From: a virus
Length of the DNA stretch: 64,000 nt
Reading direction: 5' to 3' (one strand)
Virus record (IMG/VR): IMGVR_UViG_3300025141_007995
Coordinates: 1 to 64,000 of that record
Shown here: positions 56,346 to 64,000 of the stretch, piece after piece
Layout: each line of letters starts with the position of its first letter
Numbering within the stretch: position 1 is the first letter of the stretch
Position numbers and translations under genes: made by a program
Notes under the pieces: model-generated
What the model was told of the DNA's origin: nothing
The model's database searches: none
Seen by the model: only the letters and a program-made list of their open reading frames with translations

Positions 56346-59337
56346 TTATACAGTTAATTTTATTGACCCTGAAGGACTAGAAACGTTCTCTGTTAAAGAT
56401 ATAGATATAGTAGATTCTTTTACTATCAACTCTGAATTTAAAGCTTTTGAAAATAAGATCGAATACCACGTATATAGTCTTGATGGAGTACTTTTAACAT
56501 CAGATTTTGGTTATAATCGTCAAAGCTACTTAGGATCAAGTCAACAAGACCCTGACGGTAAGATTCTTGAAATGACTATAGATCCTGTTGAGGATATAAA
56601 AAGATATGGTTTTTCTTCCGGTGATGTAAAGGTAGTTTATAACTTTATTGATGACCTTTACACAGAGAATAAAGTACCTGTTCAGTTCTTTATAGAAGAG
56701 ATATCAGAAGACAGAACAGAATTAAGATTACTTACTAATCAAATACCCGATTCAAAAGTAGTTGAGACTACTAATACGATAAAAGAAGATCTTGCATCAA
56801 CCTCTTATTTAAACGACTTTAGAGTAAATCCTGGTAATAACGATCTACTTATAGGAATAAATATAGATATACAACCTTATAGAGATTATAGCTCTGTAGT
56901 AGTAAAGCTATATGAACCTCTTCCTGAACAGTACGAAATAAAACAATCACTTACTATAGATAGAATAGTATCTGACTCGTTAGGGTATGAGATATTGGGT
57001 GAGACTATTCCTGATGAAATTAAAATACCGTACTTAAAAGGACCAAACTACAACGTAGAAGATATCAAAGGTACCACAGTACCTACTCCTTACTTTAATT
57101 ATAACGAATTATTTTCTTTTCCTACTAATCAAACCTATAGACAATTAAACTCTCTATTCGCTGAAAAAAGTATTGAGTTGAGTGCTGACTATACTGACTT
57201 TGCTAACTACATACAGTTTAGTTCTGCAAAAGAAAGGATAGAAAACTTTCAATATAAATTAAACCTAGTCACATCTTATCAAACCTCATACTCAGCTTCA
57301 TTAAACGCTAATAATAATGCAGCCGGAGTAACAGGAAGTTTAGACTACTTTAAGACAAGGATAGATAACATACTTAAGAACTTTGATCATTTTGACAGAC
57401 ATCTATATTATGGAACAGGATCATACTCTTGGCCTAAACAGGCACCGTATAACGAGCCTTATATAGTTGCTACAGGATCTGCAACAGCTTCTGTATCTAA
57501 CCTAGTAGAGAGTGCAAGCTTATATGATGATACTAATAACTCAAGACTAGTAAATACTGTACCTGAATTTTTAAAAGAAGACAGCGACAATGCTAAATAT
57601 CTTTTATTTACAGATATGATCGGCCAGCACTTTGATAATTTATGGGTATACACCAAAGCATTGTCGGATAAGTACGATAACGATAATAGACCTAATAGAG
57701 GTGTACCAAAAGGATTAGTAGAAGAGGTACTGAGAAACTTTGGTGTAAAACTATACTCTAGTAATAAATCAATAGAAAATCTATTTGCTAACTATACAGG
57801 AGAGTTTTATCAAACAGGCTCAGAAAGCTTAAAAGCAACCGGATCGTGGGGACAAGGTACTTACCTTATAAGTGCTTCTAATTCCCCTATATCAGAAGAT
57901 TTATACAGAAAAGAAATATATAAACGTATTTACCACAACTTACCGTTACTTCTTAAATCTAAGGGTACCGAACGAGGAGTACGAGCACTAATAAATACTT
58001 TCGGTATACCTTCGTTAAACACAAGCGGTTCCATGGGAGGCTTGTTGGTAAGGAGCTATGGAGGTAATAGTACCACAGCAAGTGTTAACTTAGGTTTAGA
58101 TTTTGCTAATACATCATCAATAGGAAAAATAAAATTAGACAATACAGGTAGTACAACTACTGGTAATACTCTATCTCAATATTCTTCTATAGTTCAAAGA
58201 GACGGTATATACGATAAGTACAGTGACGATATCCATACAGTAGATATAGGATACTCTCCTATAGACGTTATAAATGATAAAATATTTGATTTTTATACCA
58301 AAAGCGGAAGCTTTAATATAGATAACTTTATAGGTGATCCTAATGCTGCTTACTCAAGTAGTTATTATAATTTAGATTCAGCTTCATTTCAAGCAATGAG
58401 TCATATTATTACACATCCTACAGGAAGTGATGATTATGGAGACTTTGTAAGAATATTAAAGTTTTTTGATAACGTATTATTTAAAAGCATAAAAGACTTT
58501 ATACCTGCAAGATCTAACATTAATACGGGTATAATAATTAAACCTCATGTACTTAATAGAAGTAAAATAAAACAAGTACAAGCTACTAGTAATCAACCTA
58601 AGACAGGAGTTAGCTCTAACTATGGAGATAATATGCAAATTACTGGTTCGATAGAAATATCACAACTAACTGGTAGTTCTGGAGGTTCTTTTGGAAATAT
58701 AGATTTAGAGCAGGTAATTCCTTTAACTGCTAGCTATACCGAAAGCGTAATGACACCAGACGGATTAAGGTCTAAAACCTATCACGACCATGAAGAAGCT
58801 AGATACGATGGAGAATTGTCTGGTTCACATATAAAAAACACTGGTGAGTTAAATGATGAAAACATCTTTAAATATGAAAATCCTAACGTAATTCAATACA
58901 AAGTTATTGATTTTGACGATATGTTAGTACCGCCTACTCCTACACCTACTCCTACAGCCACCCTAACACCTACTCCTACACCAACAGTGCCAGCAGTAAC
59001 CCCAACAGCTACTCCTACTGTGACACCATCATCATCTGATCTTGGATTAGAAAGTTGTTGGAGAATAGAAAGATGTTCTGATGCTGCTGTATTCTATGCA
59101 CCAAAAGATAGAGGGTGTATTAACGATGCTGCTGCAATATTAAGTCATAACTTCCACGCTGGTGATTACGTACAATTCTTTAATTTCTCTGTAGGAGCTG
59201 AAGCTTGTCCTGGAGGAGCAACCTACTGTGGAAATATAATTAGCGCAGCTACACAAGCTCCTACAGCATTAATATCAGTAGATGATCAAATGTCCGGAGC
59301 TGATCCATGTAACGATGATGCAAGATGTACAGAATAA
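56332..59337 (+). CDS. Large tail/baseplate protein with Pro-Thr linker and Cys-rich end
   Basis: 1001 aa, the largest protein here. The body (1-~865) is Tyr/Ser-rich and strand-forming. Residues ~867-901 are a P-T repeat linker (PTPTPTPTATLTPTPTP then a second block). A terminal domain (~905-1001) has seven Cys (CW, RC, GC, AC, YC, PC, RC) and suits an extracellular disulfide-stabilised receptor-binding tip. The linker DNA shares a 14-mer with the 10126 gene. Likely a host-interaction protein; the receptor is unknown. Confidence 0.6.
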   Translation: MPQTNYTVNFIDPEGLETFSVKDIDIVDSFTINSEFKAFENKIEYHVYSLDGVLLTSDFGYNRQSYLGSSQQDPDGKILEMTIDPVEDIKRYGFSSGDVKVVYNFIDDLYTENKVPVQFFIEEISEDRTELRLLTNQIPDSKVVETTNTIKEDLASTSYLNDFRVNPGNNDLLIGINIDIQPYRDYSSVVVKLYEPLPEQYEIKQSLTIDRIVSDSLGYEILGETIPDEIKIPYLKGPNYNVEDIKGTTVPTPYFNYNELFSFPTNQTYRQLNSLFAEKSIELSADYTDFANYIQFSSAKERIENFQYKLNLVTSYQTSYSASLNANNNAAGVTGSLDYFKTRIDNILKNFDHFDRHLYYGTGSYSWPKQAPYNEPYIVATGSATASVSNLVESASLYDDTNNSRLVNTVPEFLKEDSDNAKYLLFTDMIGQHFDNLWVYTKALSDKYDNDNRPNRGVPKGLVEEVLRNFGVKLYSSNKSIENLFANYTGEFYQTGSESLKATGSWGQGTYLISASNSPISEDLYRKEIYKRIYHNLPLLLKSKGTERGVRALINTFGIPSLNTSGSMGGLLVRSYGGNSTTASVNLGLDFANTSSIGKIKLDNTGSTTTGNTLSQYSSIVQRDGIYDKYSDDIHTVDIGYSPIDVINDKIFDFYTKSGSFNIDNFIGDPNAAYSSSYYNLDSASFQAMSHIITHPTGSDDYGDFVRILKFFDNVLFKSIKDFIPARSNINTGIIIKPHVLNRSKIKQVQATSNQPKTGVSSNYGDNMQITGSIEISQLTGSSGGSFGNIDLEQVIPLTASYTESVMTPDGLRSKTYHDHEEARYDGELSGSHIKNTGELNDENIFKYENPNVIQYKVIDFDDMLVPPTPTPTPTATLTPTPTPTVPAVTPTATPTVTPSSSDLGLESCWRIERCSDAAVFYAPKDRGCINDAAAILSHNFHAGDYVQFFNFSVGAEACPGGATYCGNIISAATQAPTALISVDDQMSGADPCNDDARCTE
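58930..59034 (+). repeat. Pro-Thr-encoding low-complexity repeat
   Basis: Imperfect CCTACT/CCTACA hexamers code for the linker of the 1001-aa tail protein. CCTACTCCTACAGC at 58945 is identical to a stretch at 11077. Length polymorphism or module swapping would be expected here. Confidence 0.6.
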
Positions 59338-59349
59338 TAATAATATAAT

Positions 59350-60549
59350 ATGGCAGGAACAACAACAGACAATTTTATTATTACTAATCCGGGATTAGCC
59401 GGAGTTAGGCTTTTATTTGGTACAAGTAGTAACCAGGGTAAAGTACAGGGTATAGTAGCAAGCACCACAGACTGTAATCAAAATAATTATGCTGCTGAAT
59501 TTGAATCTTTAGAAGTATTTAATATATTCAGCACACCTTTTCCTATAGCAAGCAGACAGGTTCAAACTAGCCACTATTATTTTGAAATACATCCGCCTGT
59601 TGCATTCGATACAGGTTCAACTACTACACCAACTGTTTGTATAGACACAACGTTTGTACCTTCTACTGAAGTTGATTTTACTAATAATGTTTATAACGTA
59701 ACATTTAATAGTGATCAAGAGTTAAGATCTTCTCAATTTCAATTTGTAGTCGATAGTAATAATTCTGGTTCAAGCACTAGACCAGCTAATATACAGGCTA
59801 TATTAGCAAATACCGCAGTAACAGCATCAGTACAGGATTCAAACTATTCTTCACTAGCAGTTATAAGAGGAAGGTATGAAGGAGCAGAAACTGGTGTATC
59901 TGATTACGGTATACTACCTGCAATAGCTGCTGAATTAAAAAGAGGAGCTATATATGATTCTAGTATTTCTTCAAGCTACATTTGTACTCAAACCTCCTCT
60001 ACTGACATAAGGCCTATTAAAGACTTTTTCTTAGTTCCTACACAAGATTCAGCAACTAAAGTAGACTCAGGATCTACTAGTTATAGTAATCCTAACTATA
60101 GATACATAACTCTTGTTAAAGGTAATAGTATAACTCAAACTGCTAGAACAACAGGTACTGAGTTATACCTTAGTTTTAATACCGCATCAGCAGGAGTAGC
60201 TATAGGAGATTATCTTCAATTATTCGGAACTACCGCTGGCGGCGGTCCGACATATTATAATAGAGGAATAGAGTTTGTAAAAGTAGCAAGCTTAAAACAG
60301 CATAACTCTTCAGTAGTTTCTGCTTCTGTAGAAAGAAATGCAATAAAGGATCAATTTGATAGTGTAGTTGATTATGGTGATAATACAGGTTTCCATGTAA
60401 GACATGTAAAAGGAGACCAAATTTATCAAGCTGAAGGAAATAAACTATTCAAAGTAGCAGATAAAAAATTATATAACTACGATACAGAAGAAGTCTTTTT
60501 TGTAGGTGAAGAAGGGTATATTTTATATCCTTTCGGTAGTTGTAACTAA
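59350..60549 (+). CDS. Virion structural protein
   Basis: 399 aa, Ser/Thr/Asn-rich (SSNQGKVQG, STTTPTVCIDTT). The C-terminal 100 residues hold short strands (YQAEGNKLFKVADKKLYNYDTEEVFFVGEEGYIL). It follows the large tail protein by 12 bases and is probably part of the same tail tip or fibre. No family is recognised. Confidence 0.55.
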   Translation: MAGTTTDNFIITNPGLAGVRLLFGTSSNQGKVQGIVASTTDCNQNNYAAEFESLEVFNIFSTPFPIASRQVQTSHYYFEIHPPVAFDTGSTTTPTVCIDTTFVPSTEVDFTNNVYNVTFNSDQELRSSQFQFVVDSNNSGSSTRPANIQAILANTAVTASVQDSNYSSLAVIRGRYEGAETGVSDYGILPAIAAELKRGAIYDSSISSSYICTQTSSTDIRPIKDFFLVPTQDSATKVDSGSTSYSNPNYRYITLVKGNSITQTARTTGTELYLSFNTASAGVAIGDYLQLFGTTAGGGPTYYNRGIEFVKVASLKQHNSSVVSASVERNAIKDQFDSVVDYGDNTGFHVRHVKGDQIYQAEGNKLFKVADKKLYNYDTEEVFFVGEEGYILYPFGSCN

Positions 60550-60567
60550 TAAAAGTTTAAATTAATA

Positions 60568-60574
60568 TATTTAT
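60568..60574 (+). promoter_or_regulatory. Late-type motif TATTTAT
   Basis: AATATATTTATATAAAAG lies 19 bases before the ATG at 60594. It lacks the leading C. Confidence 0.45.
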
Positions 60575-60593
60575 ATAAAAGAATAAAACAAAA

Positions 60594-61253
60594 ATGGGAT
60601 ACTTAAATAATGGCGTTGTAACCGTTGACGCAATATTAACGAAGAAAGGAAGAGAACTACTAGCAAGAGGCGATGGTTCTTTTAAGATTACTCAATTTGC
60701 TTTATCCGATGATGAAATAGATTATACATTATATAATCCTTCTCACCCATCAGGATCTCAGTATTATGGGCAAGCTATAGAAAATATGCCTCTATTAGAA
60801 GCTTTTCCTGATGAAACTAAATCATTAAAATATAAACTAGCAACTCTGCCTAGAGGTACTTCAAAACTACCATTACTAGAAGCTGGATATGCTAGTATAG
60901 TACTTAAACAAGGAGCTTCATTAGCAATAACTCCTCAAACATTAAACTATCTAGGAGCTACTTCTACTTTTGAAAGTGGAGGATATACTGCTACTATAGC
61001 TGATGTAAGGGTACTTTCAAGCTTTACAGGTGTTGGAATAAACACAGAAGAAGCTGAGACATTAAATTCAACACAAACGATTGGAACTAATGTATCTAAG
61101 ACTGTAATAGGAACTTCTATTAATTTAAGAGCTACTACAGTGAATACTTTATTTGGAACCAGAACTAAACTTCAGACTACTATTCAAATTATAGGTAGAG
61201 ATTCAGGAGCAAGAGTTACTATTCCTATTACTATTAACAAGGTAAATAACTAA
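60594..61253 (+). CDS. Virion structural protein
   Basis: 219 aa. GYLNNGVVTVDAILTKKGRELLARGDGSFKITQFALSDDEIDY is a conserved-looking N-terminal block seen in marine T4-like structural proteins, as I recall. The rest is strand-rich with many Thr/Ser. Probably a tail or neck component. Confidence 0.6.
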   Translation: MGYLNNGVVTVDAILTKKGRELLARGDGSFKITQFALSDDEIDYTLYNPSHPSGSQYYGQAIENMPLLEAFPDETKSLKYKLATLPRGTSKLPLLEAGYASIVLKQGASLAITPQTLNYLGATSTFESGGYTATIADVRVLSSFTGVGINTEEAETLNSTQTIGTNVSKTVIGTSINLRATTVNTLFGTRTKLQTTIQIIGRDSGARVTIPITINKVNN

Positions 61254-61257
61254 TAAG

Positions 61258-62256
61258 ATGTCGTATAAAAGATTTGATAACGAAGACGTAGTAGTAAGTG
61301 CAGAATCTGTAACGGCTCCTTGCTGGAGTAATAACGTAGTTAATTTACAGGTATTCGAACTTAACTCTACACAGACTGCCGCTACTAGTGGTAAGTACTA
61401 TTATAACGTATATAACACAGGATCAGAAGTTGCTAACACAGCAATACAGTTTTCAATAGCTCATGGAAATAAATTAGGATTAGGAGCACCTTTATATGAC
61501 ACATCAGTTACTGGTAAATCATATAGCTCTACAGTTTATGGTCAGTTTAGGACTTTAATCTTCGGAGATGAAGATACTAACTTTACATTTACTTCTGGTA
61601 ATACAACTCGTACTCCTGAAAACGTTTTATTTATCTCAGTTGAAAGAGCAAGATATAAAGAGAAAATATTTCCAGGTTCCTTATACCTAAAAATAACAGG
61701 CTCAACAGGAGCACCTTTACATCTAGTAGATAACAGCTTAACATCATCAACAGATACGTTTGTTGATTCCGGAAGAGTATATTCTATATATTCTGGATCT
61801 GGACCTGGAGGTGTTACAGACTCAACTGTAGAGTATGGAAAATTATTTCCCGATGTAGGTATAATAGCACTAGACGGAGACATACTTTCTTCTAGTGACG
61901 TTGTAGCAATAAACGGTACCGCATCTAACTGGTCTACAACAGTAGCTAACAATCAGTTTTTCAAAGCAATCGATACAGGAAGTAGTTTTAAATTACGCTC
62001 AGAAGAGACAGTATCTTCTAATTACGTATTTATTAGAGCTAGAAATGCTGAGTTTAACTATTCAAATAATCCATCAAACATAACAGGATCGGGAGAGTTG
62101 AGACATAGTGTAATGATTGATAATCCTCAATCTTATCTTACAGCTGTCGGTCTATATAATGATAATAACGACCTGCTAGCAGTAGCTAAACTATCTACTC
62201 CTTTGATAAAAGATTTTACAAAAGAAGCATTGTTAAGGGTCAAACTTGATTATTAA
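61258..62256 (+). CDS. Virion protein, tandem paralog A
   Basis: 332 aa, Ser/Thr/Gly-rich. Its end shares a pattern with the next gene: NYSNNPSNITGSG, then SYLTAVGLYNDNNDLLAVAKL...PL...LLRVKLDY. Tail-fibre or adhesin-like; the shared C-terminus may bind the same partner. It is four bases after the previous gene. Confidence 0.55.
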   Translation: MSYKRFDNEDVVVSAESVTAPCWSNNVVNLQVFELNSTQTAATSGKYYYNVYNTGSEVANTAIQFSIAHGNKLGLGAPLYDTSVTGKSYSSTVYGQFRTLIFGDEDTNFTFTSGNTTRTPENVLFISVERARYKEKIFPGSLYLKITGSTGAPLHLVDNSLTSSTDTFVDSGRVYSIYSGSGPGGVTDSTVEYGKLFPDVGIIALDGDILSSSDVVAINGTASNWSTTVANNQFFKAIDTGSSFKLRSEETVSSNYVFIRARNAEFNYSNNPSNITGSGELRHSVMIDNPQSYLTAVGLYNDNNDLLAVAKLSTPLIKDFTKEALLRVKLDY

Positions 62257-62259
62257 TGA

Positions 62260-63222
62260 ATGAGCGCTTGGAAAAAATTAAATCAACAGGATGCCTTTGT
62301 TACAACTTATGTAGCTAAAAAATCTCACTTTGTTAGTGCGAGTAACTATACATACTTCTATACCGATAAGAACCCTGTTAAGTATTATGCAGCTGAAAGG
62401 TTAGAAGGCAATATATACTACCCTACCGGTAGTGATCTATTCTCTGGATCTTACAAACCCTTAGTTCATAGAAGTCTTGAACAGCTATACTATAAAAGCT
62501 ATCAAAGCAGCTCTGGTACTATTACAGGTTCATTTGCTGCTGACTCAGGATCTTATAACAATTATGACCATTATCTAGAATCATCTTTTTCTGATTCAGG
62601 ATCTAGATTTTTATCAGGATCTCTAGCGATGGTATATTGTATACCTCAAAAATCTTTTGGTACCCACATAGAGCCTTTATCTTTTAGATTTGATCCTTCA
62701 CAGGGTGATTTTAATGCACAGAGTTTTTACATCAGGGTTCAAGATGATTATATTAGTGCAAGTTACTTTGAAAGAAACGCTTACGGGTACTACGGAGGAT
62801 TAGAACCTATAATAGATGATGGAGAAGGTAACTTAATGATATCTGGTTCATCTAAAAATAGAGTAGGTAATATAATATATTCACATGGTCAAGTCATACT
62901 AACCGACCAAGATGTAGCTCAATATATGATAGCAAGCCAGTCGGCAAATATATCTTGGAAATCAAATCAACCTATTTATACATATAACTACGACTGTAAG
63001 GTTTCCGATGACGAATTTAATCATACTCAGAATCCAACAGCTCTTACCGGTTCAGATAACCGAATGAGAGATAATGTAACGGGATCAGCATTTGTTCCTT
63101 ATATTACAAGTGTAGGATTATATAATGATGCACAAGAATTAATAGCAGTAGGAAAGCTTGGTCAGCCTCTACCTAAACCTGCTAACACTGAATTGACCGT
63201 AAAGATAAAATTAGATATATAA
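62260..63222 (+). CDS. Virion protein, tandem paralog B
   Basis: 320 aa. The C-terminus repeats the preceding protein's layout (NHTQNPTALTGS, then YITSVGLYNDAQELIAVGKL...PL...LTVKIKLDI), while the N-terminal three quarters differ. This marks an old duplication with a diverged distal part. An ATG three bases earlier is not in frame. Probably a fibre or tail-surface protein. Confidence 0.55.
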   Translation: MSAWKKLNQQDAFVTTYVAKKSHFVSASNYTYFYTDKNPVKYYAAERLEGNIYYPTGSDLFSGSYKPLVHRSLEQLYYKSYQSSSGTITGSFAADSGSYNNYDHYLESSFSDSGSRFLSGSLAMVYCIPQKSFGTHIEPLSFRFDPSQGDFNAQSFYIRVQDDYISASYFERNAYGYYGGLEPIIDDGEGNLMISGSSKNRVGNIIYSHGQVILTDQDVAQYMIASQSANISWKSNQPIYTYNYDCKVSDDEFNHTQNPTALTGSDNRMRDNVTGSAFVPYITSVGLYNDAQELIAVGKLGQPLPKPANTELTVKIKLDI

Positions 63223-63223
63223 A

Positions 63224-63751
63224 ATGGCAAGTTTAACTTTAAGAAACGTAAAAGGTGGAGCTCTAACTCATGTTGAGGCAGATCAAAACTTTGGTACTTT
63301 ATTTGTATCGGCTTCTATTACAGGAAGCGGCGGTAACCTATTATTATTTTCTAGAGGTTCTGGTAGTACTGCTTTTGCAACAGGAAGTGGAGCTATTACT
63401 GCATCTATGAATTTAAACCTACAACATATAACAAACGTAGGTGCTACAACAACTAAAGACATTACAGCTAATAACTTTATAACAACATCAGATAAAAGAT
63501 TAAAGTCTGAAATAGAGCCAATAGCAAATGGACTAGAAATAATAAAACAATTTTCTTCTTATACCTATAATAAAGAAGGTAAAGCAGATGCAGGTTTCAT
63601 TGCTCAAGAAGTACAAGAGTCTATTCCTTACTCAGTTCATGAAAATGATCTAGGAATGCTTACTATGAATGATAGACCTATATTAGCTCATCTTCATAAA
63701 GCCATACTAGAATTAGAAGAAAGAGTAAAAGCATTAGAGGAAAAAGAATAA
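63224..63751 (+). CDS. Tail-fibre protein with S74 intramolecular chaperone
   Basis: 175 aa. A short strand-rich N-part (SITGSGGNLLLFSRGSGSTAF) precedes an S74/ICA domain. TTSDKRLKSEIEPI (87-100) holds the Ser89-Lys94 autocleavage dyad, then GFIAQEVQESI and a terminal helix (KAILELEERVKALEEK). The domain trimerises and then cuts itself off the fibre. The fibre part is unusually short, so the remainder may lie in a neighbour. Confidence 0.82.
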   Translation: MASLTLRNVKGGALTHVEADQNFGTLFVSASITGSGGNLLLFSRGSGSTAFATGSGAITASMNLNLQHITNVGATTTKDITANNFITTSDKRLKSEIEPIANGLEIIKQFSSYTYNKEGKADAGFIAQEVQESIPYSVHENDLGMLTMNDRPILAHLHKAILELEERVKALEEKE

Positions 63752-63757
63752 CATGAT

Positions 63758-64000
63758 ATGGCCGTTCGTACTGATGGAGCTTTCAACATGTTTTCAGCCA
63801 GCGCTGAAGACACTCATTCTATAGAGTTTAATCTATCGAAATCGTTAGCTACCATAATGAACTCCGTTACTGGAAGTTCCTTTAACGAATTTATATCAGC
63901 CTCTCTGTACCCTCACTACGATCCTTCATATGCTGGCAACGTTCAAGACCCTGTTATAAGTTATGTATCAGCATCTTTACAGTGGCGTAACTATCCTTTA
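63758..64000 (+). CDS. Virion protein, truncated by the window end
   Basis: The first 81 codons only; the frame is open to the end of the window. AVRTDGAFNMFSASAEDTHSIEFNLSKSLATIMNSVTGS is Ser/Ala-rich as in the upstream virion genes. The ATG at 63758 is chosen because an alternative at 63753 soon meets a stop. Confidence 0.6.
   Translation, partial: MAVRTDGAFNMFSASAEDTHSIEFNLSKSLATIMNSVTGSSFNEFISASLYPHYDPSYAGNVQDPVISYVSASLQWRNYPL

Noticed and set aside
61542-61952. 136-codon minus-strand frame in a virion gene
   Set aside because: It is antisense to a well-supported virion gene and shows no recognisable features.

Overview
The window is one continuous stretch of a tailed-phage genome. It is AT-rich and very densely packed, and almost every gene is on the + strand. 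Several things point to a contractile-tailed (T4-like) phage. There is a gp25/GPW-type baseplate protein, a gp6/J-type wedge protein, a spike-like protein, a long run of Ser/Gly-rich virion proteins and an S74 tail-fibre chaperone. A T4 gp55-like sigma factor sits just ahead of the baseplate genes. A Bacteroidota (Flavobacteriia-like) host is inferred from three features: signal peptides followed by Gln (SLA-QEE, SFS-QEY, SFS-QTD, VSA-QER), a lipoprotein with a CSKDE surface-export-like signal, and promoters of the form TTG-N20-TATATTwW, close to the Bacteroidetes -33/-7 consensus. The neighbourhood looks marine, but that is inference.

Layout. 1-3.9 kb: sugar and nucleotide accessory genes, including an adenine phosphoribosyltransferase next to a methylthioadenosine/SAH nucleosidase, and a sulfotransferase-like protein. 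3.9-11.4 kb: envelope-directed genes, including an exported beta-barrel candidate, a cysteine-less exported thioredoxin fold, a lipoprotein, a pair of DUF2589 proteins, a DUF5675 protein, an overlapping spanin-like pair and a polytopic membrane protein. 11.4-13.1 kb: DUF1599/Nmad1, a Cas4/AddB-like nuclease and a small DNA-binding candidate. 13.1-28.9 kb: a translationally coupled glycan-biosynthesis island with about seven glycosyltransferase-like genes, a GDP-mannose 3,5-epimerase, two UDP-sugar dehydrogenases, a second epimerase, a CapK/PaaK-type adenylate-forming enzyme, a PLP aminotransferase, a nucleotidyltransferase and a HAD phosphatase. 28.9-34.5 kb: small regulators, an HNH protein, a lysozyme-like protein, two tiny SWIM-like zinc proteins, a nucleotidyltransferase and a methyltransferase. 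34.5-36.8 kb: a large protein ending in tandem Hint (intein-like) domains. 36.9-44.8 kb: flavodoxin plus ferredoxin/flavodoxin reductase, a papain-like protease candidate, ribosomal protein bS21, an interrupted tRNA-like gene and ATP-dependent DNA ligase. 44.8-46.2 kb: a mostly non-coding hub with a GC-rich RNA hairpin and the only two minus-strand genes, one a 22-residue metallothionein-like peptide. 46.2-49.8 kb: hypothetical genes, a lipoprotein, an HD phosphohydrolase and the sigma factor. 49.8-64 kb: baseplate, tail and fibre genes, the last one cut by the window end.

Regulation. Two recurring upstream motifs divide the genome. Fourteen sites, including one degenerate site on the minus strand, have TTG, exactly 20 bases, then TATATTwW, and precede mostly small accessory genes (early/middle candidates). 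Twelve sites have (C)TATTTAT and precede operons that include the virion genes (late candidates, plausibly read by the encoded sigma factor). In both classes the start codon can lie only 3-5 bases beyond the motif, suggesting leaderless or nearly leaderless messages. That is notable in a phage that also carries bS21.

The most unusual content is the GDP-mannose 3,5-epimerase within a large sugar island, the multi-Hint protein, the interrupted tRNA-like locus, the tiny Cys-rich peptide on the opposite strand, the flavodoxin/reductase pair and the DUF2589 pair. All functions are read from sequence motifs without database searches.
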